DNA from: Actinacidiphila glaucinigra
Lineage (GTDB): Bacteria > Actinomycetota > Actinomycetes > Streptomycetales > Streptomycetaceae
Length of the DNA stretch: 64,000 nt
Assembly: GCF_900188405.1 (NCBI RefSeq)
Contig: NZ_FZOF01000010.1
Span: 124,001-188,000 of the forward strand
Direction: 5' to 3'
In this document: one piece after another, positions 52,184 to 60,078 of the stretch
How positions within the stretch are numbered: the first letter of the stretch is position 1
Layout of the letters: every line of letters starts with the position of its first letter
Made by a program: the position numbers and the translations under genes
The notes under the pieces: generated by a model
The model's input: only the letters and a program-made list of their open reading frames with translations
Database searches by the model: none
Told to the model about the DNA's origin: nothing

Positions 52184-52938
52184 GCCGTACCTCCCTGAGG
52201 ATCGGTCAGGATGCGCCGGAGCCGCTCGCCGGCGTCGCGCAGCGCCTGCTCCAGGGCGGGCAGGCGGGCCTCCTCGAACTCCGCGTCCGGCCCGACGACG
52301 GTCAGCGCGCAGACGGGCGCGCCCGGGCCGGGTGTCACGGCGCCGCTGATCGAGGAGACCAGCTTCTCGTTGCGTCCGCGCTCCACGGCGATCCCCGTCC
52401 GCTCGGTGCGCGCGATGTCCGCCAGCAGCCCCGCGTCCCCGTCCAGCGGGTACCCGTCGTCCTCCGCGGGACGCAGATAGGGGGCGCGGGCCGCCGGGTC
52501 GAGTGCCGCGACCAGTGCCAGCGGCCCCGCGAATCGGTGCACAGGCAGCGCCTCGCCCAGCAAGTGGCTGATCATGGCGAGCCGTTCCGGCCGGACGACG
52601 TCGATCACCCGCGCCCGGTCGGTCTCCAGCACCTGCAGGTTGACCATCATCCCCGTGACGTCGGACAAGTCCCGCAGCACCGGGCGGGCCAGGGCGGTCA
52701 GCGAGTTCCCCGCCGCGGCGGCCGACATCCGCAGCACGGCGGTGCCGGGCAGGTAGCGGTCCCCGGCCCGCAGCACCCAGCCCCTGCGCACCAGGTCCAG
52801 CAGGATCCGGTAGGCCGTCGCGCGGTGCAGGCCGACCTCGCCGGCCAGATCCGTCAGGCGGACGGGACGCGGCGCGCGGGTGACGGCCTCGACCAGGTCG
52901 AGCGCCTTGTCCACCGCGGTACGCGGGGCCTCGGGCAT
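52180..52938 (-). CDS. IclR-family transcriptional regulator
   Basis: A 252-residue IclR protein. The winged helix is at about 10-65 (VDKALDLVEAVTRAPRPVRL, LHRATAYRILLDLVRRGWV); the C-terminal effector domain has VIDVVRPERLAMISHLLGEALPVHR and GTGIAVERGRNEKLVSSISG-type RTGIAVERGRNE. AAGGAG lies 8 nt before the ATG at 52938; a GTG 9 nt earlier abuts the ribosome site and is unlikely. It is first in its own operon and divergent from the amidohydrolase, so it probably controls both directions in response to the pathway substrate. Confidence 0.93.
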   Translation of the reverse strand: MPEAPRTAVDKALDLVEAVTRAPRPVRLTDLAGEVGLHRATAYRILLDLVRRGWVLRAGDRYLPGTAVLRMSAAAAGNSLTALARPVLRDLSDVTGMMVNLQVLETDRARVIDVVRPERLAMISHLLGEALPVHRFAGPLALVAALDPAARAPYLRPAEDDGYPLDGDAGLLADIARTERTGIAVERGRNEKLVSSISGAVTPGPGAPVCALTVVGPDAEFEEARLPALEQALRDAGERLRRILTDPQGGTA

Positions 52939-52989
52939 CGCGGCCACTCCTTCTCGTTCCGCGGCGGCTGCAGTACAGTACCGATCGTT

Positions 52990-53000
52990 TCGTCAGACGA
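52990..53000. promoter_or_regulatory. Candidate IclR operator
   Basis: TCGTCAGACGA is an 11-bp palindrome about a central A within the 99-bp divergent region between iclR and the amidohydrolase, in an AT-richer stretch (52976-53022). IclR-type sites are often short and imperfect like this. Confidence 0.45.
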
Positions 53001-53037
53001 TACAGATGTTACGTGGTATGCAACAGCCGAGGTGAGC

Positions 53038-54348
53038 ATGGCCGACCAGTCCCAGGGCGCCCCCACTCCCTACGCGGCGCCCGCCGCGGGCACGGCCGCG
53101 GTCTACCGCGGCGCGACCCTCTTCGACGGCACCGGCAGCCCGCCCCGGTCCGGGACCACGATCGTCACCGACGGACAGACGATCACGGCGGTCGCGCCCG
53201 ACGCCGACCTCGCCTCCCGGCTCCCCGGCGACGCCGAGGTGTTCGACCTCGACGGACGCTTCGTCATCCCCGGGCTGATCGACACCCACCAGCACCTCGC
53301 CACCCCGCCCGACCGCCCCGCGGCCGAGGCGGCACTGCGCCGCCACGTCTACAGCGGCATCACCGCCGTCCGGGACATGGCCGACGACCTGCGGCAGATC
53401 GGCGACCTCGCCCGCGCCACCCTCGTCGGTGAGATCCCCGGCCCCGACATCCGCTACGCCGCCCTGATGGCCGGCCCCGGCTTCTTCGACGACCCGCGCA
53501 CCCACCAGGTCTCCCAGGGCGCCGTGCCCGGCGAAGTGCCGTGGATGCAGGCCGTCACCACCGCCACCGACCTGCCGCTGGCCGTCGCCATGGCCCGCGG
53601 CACCTACGCCGCCGCGATCAAGGTCTACGCGGACCTCGACGCCGACCTGGTCGCCGCCGTCACCGCCGAGGCCCACCGTCAGGGCATCCCCGTCTGGGCC
53701 CACGCCACCGTCTTCCCCGCGACCCCCGGCCAGGTCGTCGCCGCCGGTGTCGACACCGTCTCCCACGTCACCCTGCTCGCCTTCGAGGGCACCCCCGACG
53801 GGCTCACCAGCTACAAGGCCAAACCCACGGTCGATCACGCCCGTTTCGCCGCGGGGGACGACCCGCACCTGGACCGGCTCTTCGCCGCCATGCGCGCGCG
53901 GGGCACCGTCCTGGACGCCACCGCCGCCATGTGGGAGAGCGACGAACTGGCCGGCGAGGGCCCCGAGGACGCCGCCCGGGCCCGCGCCAACAGCGAACTC
54001 GCCGCCGCCGTCACCGCCCAGGCCCACCGGGCGGGCGTCGCCCTCTCCACCGGCACCGACCACGAGACCGCCCCCGGGGCGCCCTTCCCCGCCCTCCACG
54101 ACGAACTCGCCTTCCTCGCCGGACGCTGCGGCATCCCCACCGCGGACGTCCTCCGCTCCGCCACGCTCATCGGCGCCCGCGCCGCCGGCGCCGAGGCCGT
54201 CATGGGCAGCGTCGAGCCCGGAAAACTGGCCAACTTCGCCGTCCTGGACGAGGATCCGCTGCGCGACATCGGCAACCTGCGCAGCGTCACGCTGACCGTC
54301 AAGCGCGGACACCGCTTCGACCGCGCCGAGTTCGAGGACCGCCGGTGA
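53038..54348 (+). CDS. Metal-dependent amidohydrolase (imidazolonepropionase/prolidase-like)
   Basis: A 436-residue amidohydrolase. The TIM-barrel metal set is visible: IDTHQHLA (His84, His86), AAIKVYAD (Lys bridge), VWAHATVF and DTVSHVTL (His ligands) and STGTDHET (Asp). The C-terminal return to the sandwich domain is GSVEPGKLANFAVLDEDPL. This subgroup hydrolyses cyclic amides, imides or Xaa-Pro-like bonds; the exact substrate is unknown. GAGGTGA precedes the ATG. It is divergent from iclR and coupled by GTGA to the deleted dipeptidase behind it, so the locus probably degrades an N-containing cyclic or peptide-like compound. Confidence 0.9.
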   Translation: MADQSQGAPTPYAAPAAGTAAVYRGATLFDGTGSPPRSGTTIVTDGQTITAVAPDADLASRLPGDAEVFDLDGRFVIPGLIDTHQHLATPPDRPAAEAALRRHVYSGITAVRDMADDLRQIGDLARATLVGEIPGPDIRYAALMAGPGFFDDPRTHQVSQGAVPGEVPWMQAVTTATDLPLAVAMARGTYAAAIKVYADLDADLVAAVTAEAHRQGIPVWAHATVFPATPGQVVAAGVDTVSHVTLLAFEGTPDGLTSYKAKPTVDHARFAAGDDPHLDRLFAAMRARGTVLDATAAMWESDELAGEGPEDAARARANSELAAAVTAQAHRAGVALSTGTDHETAPGAPFPALHDELAFLAGRCGIPTADVLRSATLIGARAAGAEAVMGSVEPGKLANFAVLDEDPLRDIGNLRSVTLTVKRGHRFDRAEFEDRR

Positions 54349-54680
54349 ACGGCCTGCCCGTGATCGTCAACGCACTGGGTCAGCTGGACAACCCCAACGC
54401 CCCCACCTCCGCCGAGGCCGCCGCCCACCTCAACCCCTCCGGCGACCAGCTCACCATCGACGCCCGCGCCCTCGCCGAACACGCCGCCCGGCGCCGCGAG
54501 GCGGGAGTCGGCGCGGCGGGCGAGCGCGCGGACACCTACCCCTTCGTCGTCGACCTGCGCGGCGTGGACCAGTTCCGCGAACTCGTCCGCCTGCTGGAAC
54601 GCCGCGGCTACCGCTCCGAGCGCATCGAGAAGGTCCTCGGCGGCAACTTCCTGGCCTACGCCTCCCGCGTCTGGGCGTAG
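54345..54680 (+). pseudogene. M19 (renal dipeptidase-like) peptidase, in-frame internal deletion
   Basis: A 111-codon frame. The first ~35 residues (GLPVIVNALGQLDNPNAPTS) look like the start, and the last ~60 (RADTYPFVVDLRG, then RIEKVLGGNFLAYASRVW) like the end, of an M19 family dipeptidase, which is usually about 330-400 residues. The central ~250 residues with the Zn-binding His/Asp/Glu set are missing, so it cannot be a dipeptidase. The join lies around codons 45-55. The frame stays open and keeps its GTGA overlap with the amidohydrolase, so a short protein may still be made. The family match is from memory and moderate. Confidence 0.6.
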
Positions 54681-54747
54681 CCTCCCCTGGGACCGATGGC
54701 GGGGCGGGCGCCCCGGCACGCCCACCGCATCCCCGGGAGAGCGCACG

Positions 54748-55491
54748 GTGACCTCACAGCAGCCCCTCGCCTACGAGGCCTTCGTCGCGATCGCCGCGGC
54801 CGATCCCGCCGTCGTCGGCCTCGTCCTCAAGGGTTCACGAGCTCACGAGGGCATGACCACCGATCACTCCGACCACGACCTGTACGTCGTGATCGCCGAC
54901 GGCGCGACGACGGATCTCAGGCGCTTCGCCGGGCACCGCACCACGGAACTCGACCTGGTCATCGTCTCCCTGGAGGAGTTCCGCGCCGTCGGAATGCCGG
55001 GGTTCGAGCGTTACGCCCTCGCCCGCGCCCGGATCGTGCTCGACCGGCTCGGGGGAGAGGTCGCCCGGATCGTGGCCGCCAAAGCGCACCTCGACGCCGA
55101 CGAGGCGTCCCGGGCCGCCGGTCTGTGGCTCGACGCCTACGCCAACTCCCTCTACCGTTCGGTCAAGAACGACCGCGACGGACACGCGCTCGCGGCACGG
55201 CTCGACGCCGCCGACAGCGTCGGGTTCCTGTTGGAACTGCTCTTCGCCCTCGACCGGCGCCCCCGCCCGTACAACAAGTACCTGGAGTGGGAACTCGCCC
55301 GGTATCCGCTGCCCGGCTGGGACACCCGTGTGCTGCTCGACGCCGCGGACGCCGTCTCGGCGACGGGGGACGTGTCCGCGCAGCGGGAGCTCTTCGCCCG
55401 CGTCGAGGCGGTGGCCCGCCGCGCCGGGCACGGCGCTGTGCTGGACGCGTGGGGCGAGGACCTGGCGCTGATGCGTCCGCGGGAGGCGTGA
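54748..55491 (+). CDS. Nucleotidyltransferase-domain protein
   Basis: A 247-residue soluble protein. The N-terminal motif VVGLVLKGSRAHEGMTTDHSDHDLYVVI (core GSRAHEG...SDHDLYV) has the GS-x(n)-DxD pattern of the nucleotidyltransferase superfamily, with a third acidic residue probably in TTELDLVIV. The C-terminal half is helical (NSLYRSVKNDRDGH). Such proteins include aminoglycoside adenylyltransferases and HEPN-partner antitoxins; which applies is unclear, and no HEPN gene is adjacent. The GTG start has GGGAGAG about 8 nt upstream. Confidence 0.8.
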   Translation: MTSQQPLAYEAFVAIAAADPAVVGLVLKGSRAHEGMTTDHSDHDLYVVIADGATTDLRRFAGHRTTELDLVIVSLEEFRAVGMPGFERYALARARIVLDRLGGEVARIVAAKAHLDADEASRAAGLWLDAYANSLYRSVKNDRDGHALAARLDAADSVGFLLELLFALDRRPRPYNKYLEWELARYPLPGWDTRVLLDAADAVSATGDVSAQRELFARVEAVARRAGHGAVLDAWGEDLALMRPREA

Positions 55492-55551
55492 CAGGGGCCC
55501 CGACCGTGCCGGGGCCGGGAGGGGTCCGGGCTCGGGTGTGACCGGACCGGG

Positions 55552-55595
55552 TTGACATTCGCGTCGGGGCGCGTATGTACTTGACGAGGCAAGTA
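55552..55595 (+). promoter_or_regulatory. Promoter with MarR-like operator upstream of hemerythrin
   Basis: TTGACA (55552-55557), 16-nt spacing, then TATGTA (55574-55579) gives a good SigA-type promoter. Overlapping the -10 is the inverted repeat TACTTG (55578-55583)/CAAGTA (55590-55595) with 6-nt spacer, the pattern of MarR/HxlR operators. Binding there would block the hemerythrin gene, whose start is about 85 bp downstream. No MarR gene is adjacent. Confidence 0.65.
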
Positions 55596-55677
55596 TCTGA
55601 CTCCCGGGCCGCCGCCGCGTGCCCGCACCGCGCCCCGGGGTCCGCCGCGGATCGTGTTTTCCCACCAGGAAGAGCAG

Positions 55678-56373
55678 ATGAGCACCGACAACGCCGTGCC
55701 GATGGCCAACGTCAAGGAGATGCACGTCGTGCACACCATGTTCCGGCGGGAGTTCGGGCTCACGCCCGCACTCGTGCGGGGCGTCGCCGACGGGGACCTG
55801 ACGCGCACCCGCATCGTGGCCGAGCACATCGACATCATGCTCTCCGCGCTGACCGGCCACCACGAAGGCGAGGACATCGGGTTGTGGCCCCGGCTCCTGG
55901 AGCGGGTGAGCGGTGAACTCGCCCCATTGGTGCACGTGATGGAGGAGCAGCACGAGCGATTGCACGCCGTCTGCGACGAACTCGCCGGGGCGGTCCGGAG
56001 CTGGCGGGTCAGCGGTGACCTCGTGCGGGGGAAGGAGGTCGCCGAGATCGCCGACCGGCTGAACCGCATCGCGTTCGAGCACATGCAGCTCGAGGAGGAG
56101 TCGATCCTGCCGTTGGCCGAGAAGCACATCACGGCCGCGGAGTGGGCCGAACTCGGGCGCCACGGCACGTCCAGGACGTCCCCGGACCGGTTGGACCTCC
56201 AGTTCGGGATGACCCTCTACGAGGGCGACCCCGCCGTGATGAAGGGGCTCCTGAAGGGCGCGCCGCTGCGTGTCCGCGTGCTCATGCCGATGCGGTGCCG
56301 CCGCCGGTACCGCGCCTACGCCAGGCAGCTGCACGGCACGGCCACGCCGCCCCGTGTCGGACGGCGCGGCTGA
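55678..56373 (+). CDS. Hemerythrin HHE-domain protein
   Basis: A 231-residue protein with a four-helix di-iron bundle: EMHVVHTMFRREF near 14, HHEGEDIGLWPRL near 60, EEQHERLHAVCDEL near 90, and FEHMQLEEESILPLAE near 135. A basic C-terminal tail (~60 residues, ending RRYRAYARQL) follows and may contact other molecules. It probably senses O2, NO or oxidants. AGGAAGAG lies before the ATG. It is transcribed from a well-formed promoter overlapped by a MarR-like operator, so expression is likely induced by phenolic or oxidative signals. Confidence 0.88.
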   Translation: MSTDNAVPMANVKEMHVVHTMFRREFGLTPALVRGVADGDLTRTRIVAEHIDIMLSALTGHHEGEDIGLWPRLLERVSGELAPLVHVMEEQHERLHAVCDELAGAVRSWRVSGDLVRGKEVAEIADRLNRIAFEHMQLEEESILPLAEKHITAAEWAELGRHGTSRTSPDRLDLQFGMTLYEGDPAVMKGLLKGAPLRVRVLMPMRCRRRYRAYARQLHGTATPPRVGRRG

Positions 56374-56412
56374 ACGGAACGCCCGGGCCTGCCGCCGGGC
56401 GGCTGCCGGGCA

Positions 56413-56871
56413 TCAACCGCCGCACACGGCGGCACGGGGCTCGCGCACCATGAACACGTCGACCGCGTCCTCGGAACCGACGGTGAACCCGTGCCGCTCG
56501 TACAGCCGACGCGCCGCACTGCCGCGCAGCACGTTGAGCCGGACCGGCACACCGTCGCGGTCGCACTGGTCGAGCAGCGCGCGCAGGACGGCCGTGCCGA
56601 TGCCGCCGCCCTGCAGACGCGGGGCCAGGTAGAAGTGCTCCAGCCAGCGCGCGTCCCCCGCGGGCCGCAGGGCGACACAGCCGGCGAAGGCGCCGTCCAC
56701 GTCGACGACCCAGGTGTGCTCCGGCACGAAGGCGTCCCGCAGCCGCTGCCGCACGCGGTGCGGGTCGTACCGCCCGAGCCGTTCCAGGTCGTCCCGCAGG
56801 ACGAGGGCCCGCAGCTCCGCCACCGCCTCGACGTCCGTGGCCGCAGCCGGCCGCAGGTCCCAGTCCGTCAT
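56413..56871 (-). CDS. GNAT-family N-acetyltransferase
   Basis: A 152-residue single-domain GNAT. DLRPAAATDVEAVAELR at the start, a beta-hairpin WVVDVDGAFAGCVALR, the acetyl-CoA loop APRLQGGGIGTAVLRAL (Q/R-x-x-G-x-G/A) and the C-terminal LNVLRGSAARRLYERHGF are typical. The substrate is unknown. It converges on the hemerythrin gene and is followed on its own strand by an SDR gene upstream (74 bp), which has its own ribosome site. Confidence 0.88.
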   Translation of the reverse strand: MTDWDLRPAAATDVEAVAELRALVLRDDLERLGRYDPHRVRQRLRDAFVPEHTWVVDVDGAFAGCVALRPAGDARWLEHFYLAPRLQGGGIGTAVLRALLDQCDRDGVPVRLNVLRGSAARRLYERHGFTVGSEDAVDVFMVREPRAAVCGG

Positions 56872-56944
56872 GATCGCAAGGCTACTGTGCCGCGCGGAGC
56901 GCCCGCCGCCGCGTCGTCGCGGTGGCGGCTCCGCTGACGTCGCC

Positions 56945-57739
56945 TCAGGGGACGATCGCGTCCACGCAGCCGCCGTCCACGCGCAGGGCGCCGCCGGTGG
57001 TGGCCGAGGCGAGGTCGGAGCTGAGGTACACCACCATGTTGGCGATCTCCGCCGGCTCGATGAGGCGTTGCAGCAGCGACTGCGGGCGGTGCTCGCGCAT
57101 GAAGACGCGCTGCGCCTCCTCCCAGGGCAGCTCGCCGCCGACCAGTCCCCGGACGAACTCCTCGACGCCCGCGGTACGGGTCGGGCCGACCAGGACCGAG
57201 TTCACCGTCACGCCCGACCCCGCGGCCTTCTTGGCGAAGCCGCGGCCGAGGGCGAGCATGGCCGTCTTGGTCATGCCGTACTGGACCATCTCGACGGGGA
57301 TCGCCACGCCGGACTCGCTGGAGATGTACTGGACGCGGCCCCAGTCCCGCTCCAGCATCCGCGGCATGTACATCCGCGTGAGGCGGACCGCGGACAGGAC
57401 GTTGACCTCGAAGTACCGGCGCCATTCGGCGTCGTCGATCTCGAGTGCGTCCTTGGCGCCGTAGACGCCGAGGTTGTTGACGAGGATGTCGACGTCCGGG
57501 AACGCCTCGCGGGCCCGTTCGGCACCCTCGTCGGTGGCCACGTCTGCTCCGACGGCGACGAACTCCCCGTCCGGCAGCTCGTCCCGCAGCTCCTTGAGCG
57601 CCTGGTCCACCCGCTCCGGGTCGCGGCCGTTGACGCCCACGCGGGCGCCCGCACGCGCGAGCCCGGCCGCGATGGCCGCTCCGATGCCCTGCGTCGATGC
57701 CGTCACCAAGGCGGTCCGTCCGGTGAGGTCGATGCGCAT
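56945..57739 (-). CDS. Short-chain dehydrogenase/reductase
   Basis: A 264-residue classical SDR: cofactor motif TASTQGIG (13-20), VNNLG (NNAG variant, 88-91), Asn113, Ser141/143, Tyr154 and Lys158 (QYGMTK), so the catalytic tetrad is complete. The Arg-Asp after the second strand (NGRDPERV) suggests NADP preference. AGGGAG precedes the ATG. Substrate unknown; unlike the SDR-like gene at 4.5 kb this one should be active. Confidence 0.9.
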   Translation of the reverse strand: MRIDLTGRTALVTASTQGIGAAIAAGLARAGARVGVNGRDPERVDQALKELRDELPDGEFVAVGADVATDEGAERAREAFPDVDILVNNLGVYGAKDALEIDDAEWRRYFEVNVLSAVRLTRMYMPRMLERDWGRVQYISSESGVAIPVEMVQYGMTKTAMLALGRGFAKKAAGSGVTVNSVLVGPTRTAGVEEFVRGLVGGELPWEEAQRVFMREHRPQSLLQRLIEPAEIANMVVYLSSDLASATTGGALRVDGGCVDAIVP

Positions 57740-57843
57740 GTCCGCTCCCTGGGGCGAGCCGGTCGGCGATCACGGCGGCACGAGTGTGCTCCTCCCAGTC
57801 TCCGCCCGGCCGCATCCCGCCGCGCGGCGAGCGACCGCCGTCG

Positions 57844-58354
57844 TCATCGGGCCCTGACGGCACGCCTCTCGGCGAGGAAGCGGTGGAGGGCCCAGGCCGC
57901 GCCGGCCGCCGAGGCCGTCCGGACGACGGCCTCGGCGACGGCGATCGCCGGGGCCACCGTGACATGCGGCCGGGGCGGCAGGACGACCATCTGGACGGCG
58001 GCACCGACCGGCACCGTCAACGCGGCCAGGAGGCCGAGCAGTCCGGGCCGCCGGACGGCCGCGCCCGTCATGCCGAGGAACGGCCCGAAGATCAGGACGT
58101 CCGAGCCGGCTTCCACAAAGAGGTGGTCCATCGCGTAGTACGCCGCCGGCGGGCGTCCCGGCGAGCACGCCCGCGGCCGCCGCGAGGGCGGCCCGGGACC
58201 AGCCCGCGTCCAGCAGGAGGCTCAGGACGTTGGCGGTACCGTCCCAGACATTCCGCGTGAGGGGCGCCCCGAGCGTCGTGTACGGCGACGCCGGCGGGTT
58301 GGCGAGCGCCGTGAACACCCCGAAGTCGGCTCCCGCGGCCCCCATGGTCTTCAT
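57844..58354 (-). pseudogene. Membrane protein gene with a +1 frameshift
   Basis: Two overlapping frames together give one ~169-residue protein: an N-terminal half (MKTMGAAGADFGVFTALANP ... SRAALAAAAGVLAGTPAG) and a C-terminal half (YYAMDHLFVEAGSDVLIFGP ... TASAAGAAWALHRFLAERR) with about four membrane helices. The switch falls near 58140-58160 in a G/C-rich stretch; the total 511 nt is one base more than 170 codons, so one extra base breaks the frame. It could be a genuine mutation or a sequencing error in GCCGGCGGCG. The C-terminal half also has its own ATG at 58131. No family recognised. Confidence 0.6.
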
Positions 58355-58416
58355 GCCGGCAGGTCGCCGAACTCGCCTTCCGCGCGGGGCCGTTCGGCGA
58401 TTTGCCGCCCCGCCGA

Positions 58417-59082
58417 TCAGCCGTCCGCGGCCTTCCGCAGGCTCGCGAGGACGGCCCGGGCCCCGGTGCCGTCCGGCTGCCGCCAGGGGGCTTCGACGTG
58501 CCCCAGCACGTCACCCGCCCCGCCGTCGGCCGCACCGGGCCGCAGCGCGCGCGTCACACGGAGGACCAGGCGGCCGGCCGCTCCGGCGTCGAGGGTGACG
58601 TCGGTCGTGGCCCCCGGGCCGTCGGTGACGGATCCGGCGCCGGACACGGCGGCGTCCGCCGGTCCCGCGTAGTGGCGGGCGACGGTCGGGTCGGGGGTGT
58701 CGCTGACGCTCTGGGCCTGCGCCTCGGCCTCGCCGCGCACCAGGGCGATCAACTGGGCCACCACGACCGGGTCGTGGGCGCCGTCGTAGATCCAGCGCCT
58801 GCCGAGCACCCCGTGCTCCGTGGTGCCGATCAGGGCGTCCTCGGCGTCGGCCCGCGGCGCGCCGCGGTAGGCCATGGGCACGTGGTAGGCGGCGCCGTCC
58901 TGGTCGGTGACCACCATGAACTCCACCCCGACCTCGCCCAGGGGGTCGTCCAGGCGGAAGCCGCCGGCCTTCACGAGCTCCGGCCGCCGCCCCGAGCCCG
59001 CGTACCAGGGCTGCCGGGGGAGCCAGTCGGTGAGCAGTTCCAGCTTGGTCGGCGTCAGTGTGGTGCGGTGGATGAGCGACAT
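58417..59082 (-). CDS. Maltokinase N-terminal cap-like domain protein
   Basis: A 221-residue soluble protein. The opening HRTTLTPTKLELLTDWLPRQPWY and the phrase GVEFMVVTDQDGAAYHVPMAYRGAP, then HGVLGRRWIYDGAHDPV, are characteristic of the CG0192/maltokinase cap-like domain found alone in many actinomycetes. In Pep2 maltokinases this domain caps the kinase; stand-alone forms have no known enzymatic role. GGGAGG lies about 11 nt before the ATG. It is divergent from the toxin-antitoxin pair. Confidence 0.85.
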   Translation of the reverse strand: MSLIHRTTLTPTKLELLTDWLPRQPWYAGSGRRPELVKAGGFRLDDPLGEVGVEFMVVTDQDGAAYHVPMAYRGAPRADAEDALIGTTEHGVLGRRWIYDGAHDPVVVAQLIALVRGEAEAQAQSVSDTPDPTVARHYAGPADAAVSGAGSVTDGPGATTDVTLDAGAAGRLVLRVTRALRPGAADGGAGDVLGHVEAPWRQPDGTGARAVLASLRKAADG

Positions 59083-59209
59083 GGCCGGTGGAGCCTCCCC
59101 TGAGTCCGTGCGTGCGGGGGACATCGTCCCATCCGGGTCCGACACGAAGAGGTCGTCCGGCCGGGTGACAGTCGTCGCCTGCCAGGCCATACATCGGTAA
59201 GGTGACCGT

Positions 59210-59494
59210 ATGGCGAAACAGAAGGTCACCATCACCCTCGACGAGGACACCGTCGCCGCCGTCGACAAGCTGGCCGGCGGCCCCGGCGGCAACCGGTCCG
59301 CGTTCATCGAGGCGGCCGTCACCGAACGGCTCCAGCGCACCGAACGCGCCCTGCGCGCCGTCGACTGGCTGGCCGCCCGCGCCCGCCAGGACCACCCCGG
59401 CGAGTGGGAGGCCGCCCTCGAGGCCGTCGCCTCCGCCGACGCGAGGCGCGGCTTCGAGACCGCTCCTTCCGCCGACCCGGGTCAGGCGGCGTGA
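59210..59494 (+). CDS. Ribbon-helix-helix (CopG-type) antitoxin
   Basis: A 94-residue protein. The first ~45 residues form a ribbon-helix-helix: MAKQKVTITLDEDTVAAVDK, then NRSAFIEAAVTERLQRTE. The acidic, flexible C-terminus (WEAALEAVASADARRGFE) would wrap the toxin. The stop overlaps the toxin start by 4 nt (GTGA). Such proteins neutralise the toxin and repress their own operon through the RHH domain. The ATG has AAGGTGA close upstream. Confidence 0.9.
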   Translation: MAKQKVTITLDEDTVAAVDKLAGGPGGNRSAFIEAAVTERLQRTERALRAVDWLAARARQDHPGEWEAALEAVASADARRGFETAPSADPGQAA

Positions 59495-59880
59495 GCGGCG
59501 GGTACATCCTCGACCACACCGCCGTCCGGGCCCTGGCCCTGGGGCGGCCGTACATGGTCGCCCGGGTCATCCGCTCGGCGCAGACGGCGGTTCCGCTGTA
59601 CGTCCCGGCGGTCCCCTTCGCGCAGGGCCTGACCGAGTCGGTCCTCGGCGAGGTGTACGAACGGCTCCAGGACGCCCTGGCGGCACCGTGCTTCGTCTTC
59701 CGGGCGCTCGGCGAGGCCACCTGCTGGTCCGTCGCGCAGATCGCCCACGAGCGCGCGACGGACATCGCCACCGCCCATGCCGCCCATCTGGCGCTCTCCA
59801 CCGGCCTGCCGGTCCTGACCCAGCAGCCCGACGCCTACAAGCGCGTGGACGCCAGGATCGACACCGAGCAGATCGACTGA
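59491..59880 (+). CDS. PIN-domain (VapC-like) toxin
   Basis: A 129-residue PIN-like protein: GYILDHTAVRAL with the first catalytic Asp (residue 8), a second acidic residue probably Glu in GLTESVLGE, and ATDIATAHAAHLALSTGLPVLTQ matching the D-xx-AxAxA-x(n)-T segment of VapC ribonucleases. The family cleaves tRNA or rRNA at specific sites. Translation is coupled to the RHH antitoxin. Sequence is more divergent than classical VapC, so RNase activity is inferred. Confidence 0.82.
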   Translation: MSGGYILDHTAVRALALGRPYMVARVIRSAQTAVPLYVPAVPFAQGLTESVLGEVYERLQDALAAPCFVFRALGEATCWSVAQIAHERATDIATAHAAHLALSTGLPVLTQQPDAYKRVDARIDTEQID

Positions 59881-60078
59881 CCCCGCCCCGGTTCCCCGCG
59901 GCGCCCTGCCCGGGAGCCGGATGTGCGCCCCCTGTTCGGCGGGACGAAGCGCCTGAACAGAGGGGTGGAGGCCCCTTGGACGGCCCCTCGAACCTTCCTG
60001 CGGGAATCTCCAGGTCTCGGCCGCCGCCACGTGGGTAAGTGTGGGGTGAAAGGTCCGAAATGAGTGGGGATGGTTTAG

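Noticed and set aside
9354..56373. The two hemerythrins as a duplicated pair
   Set aside because: They differ in length, motif context and tail, so they are not recent paralogs.
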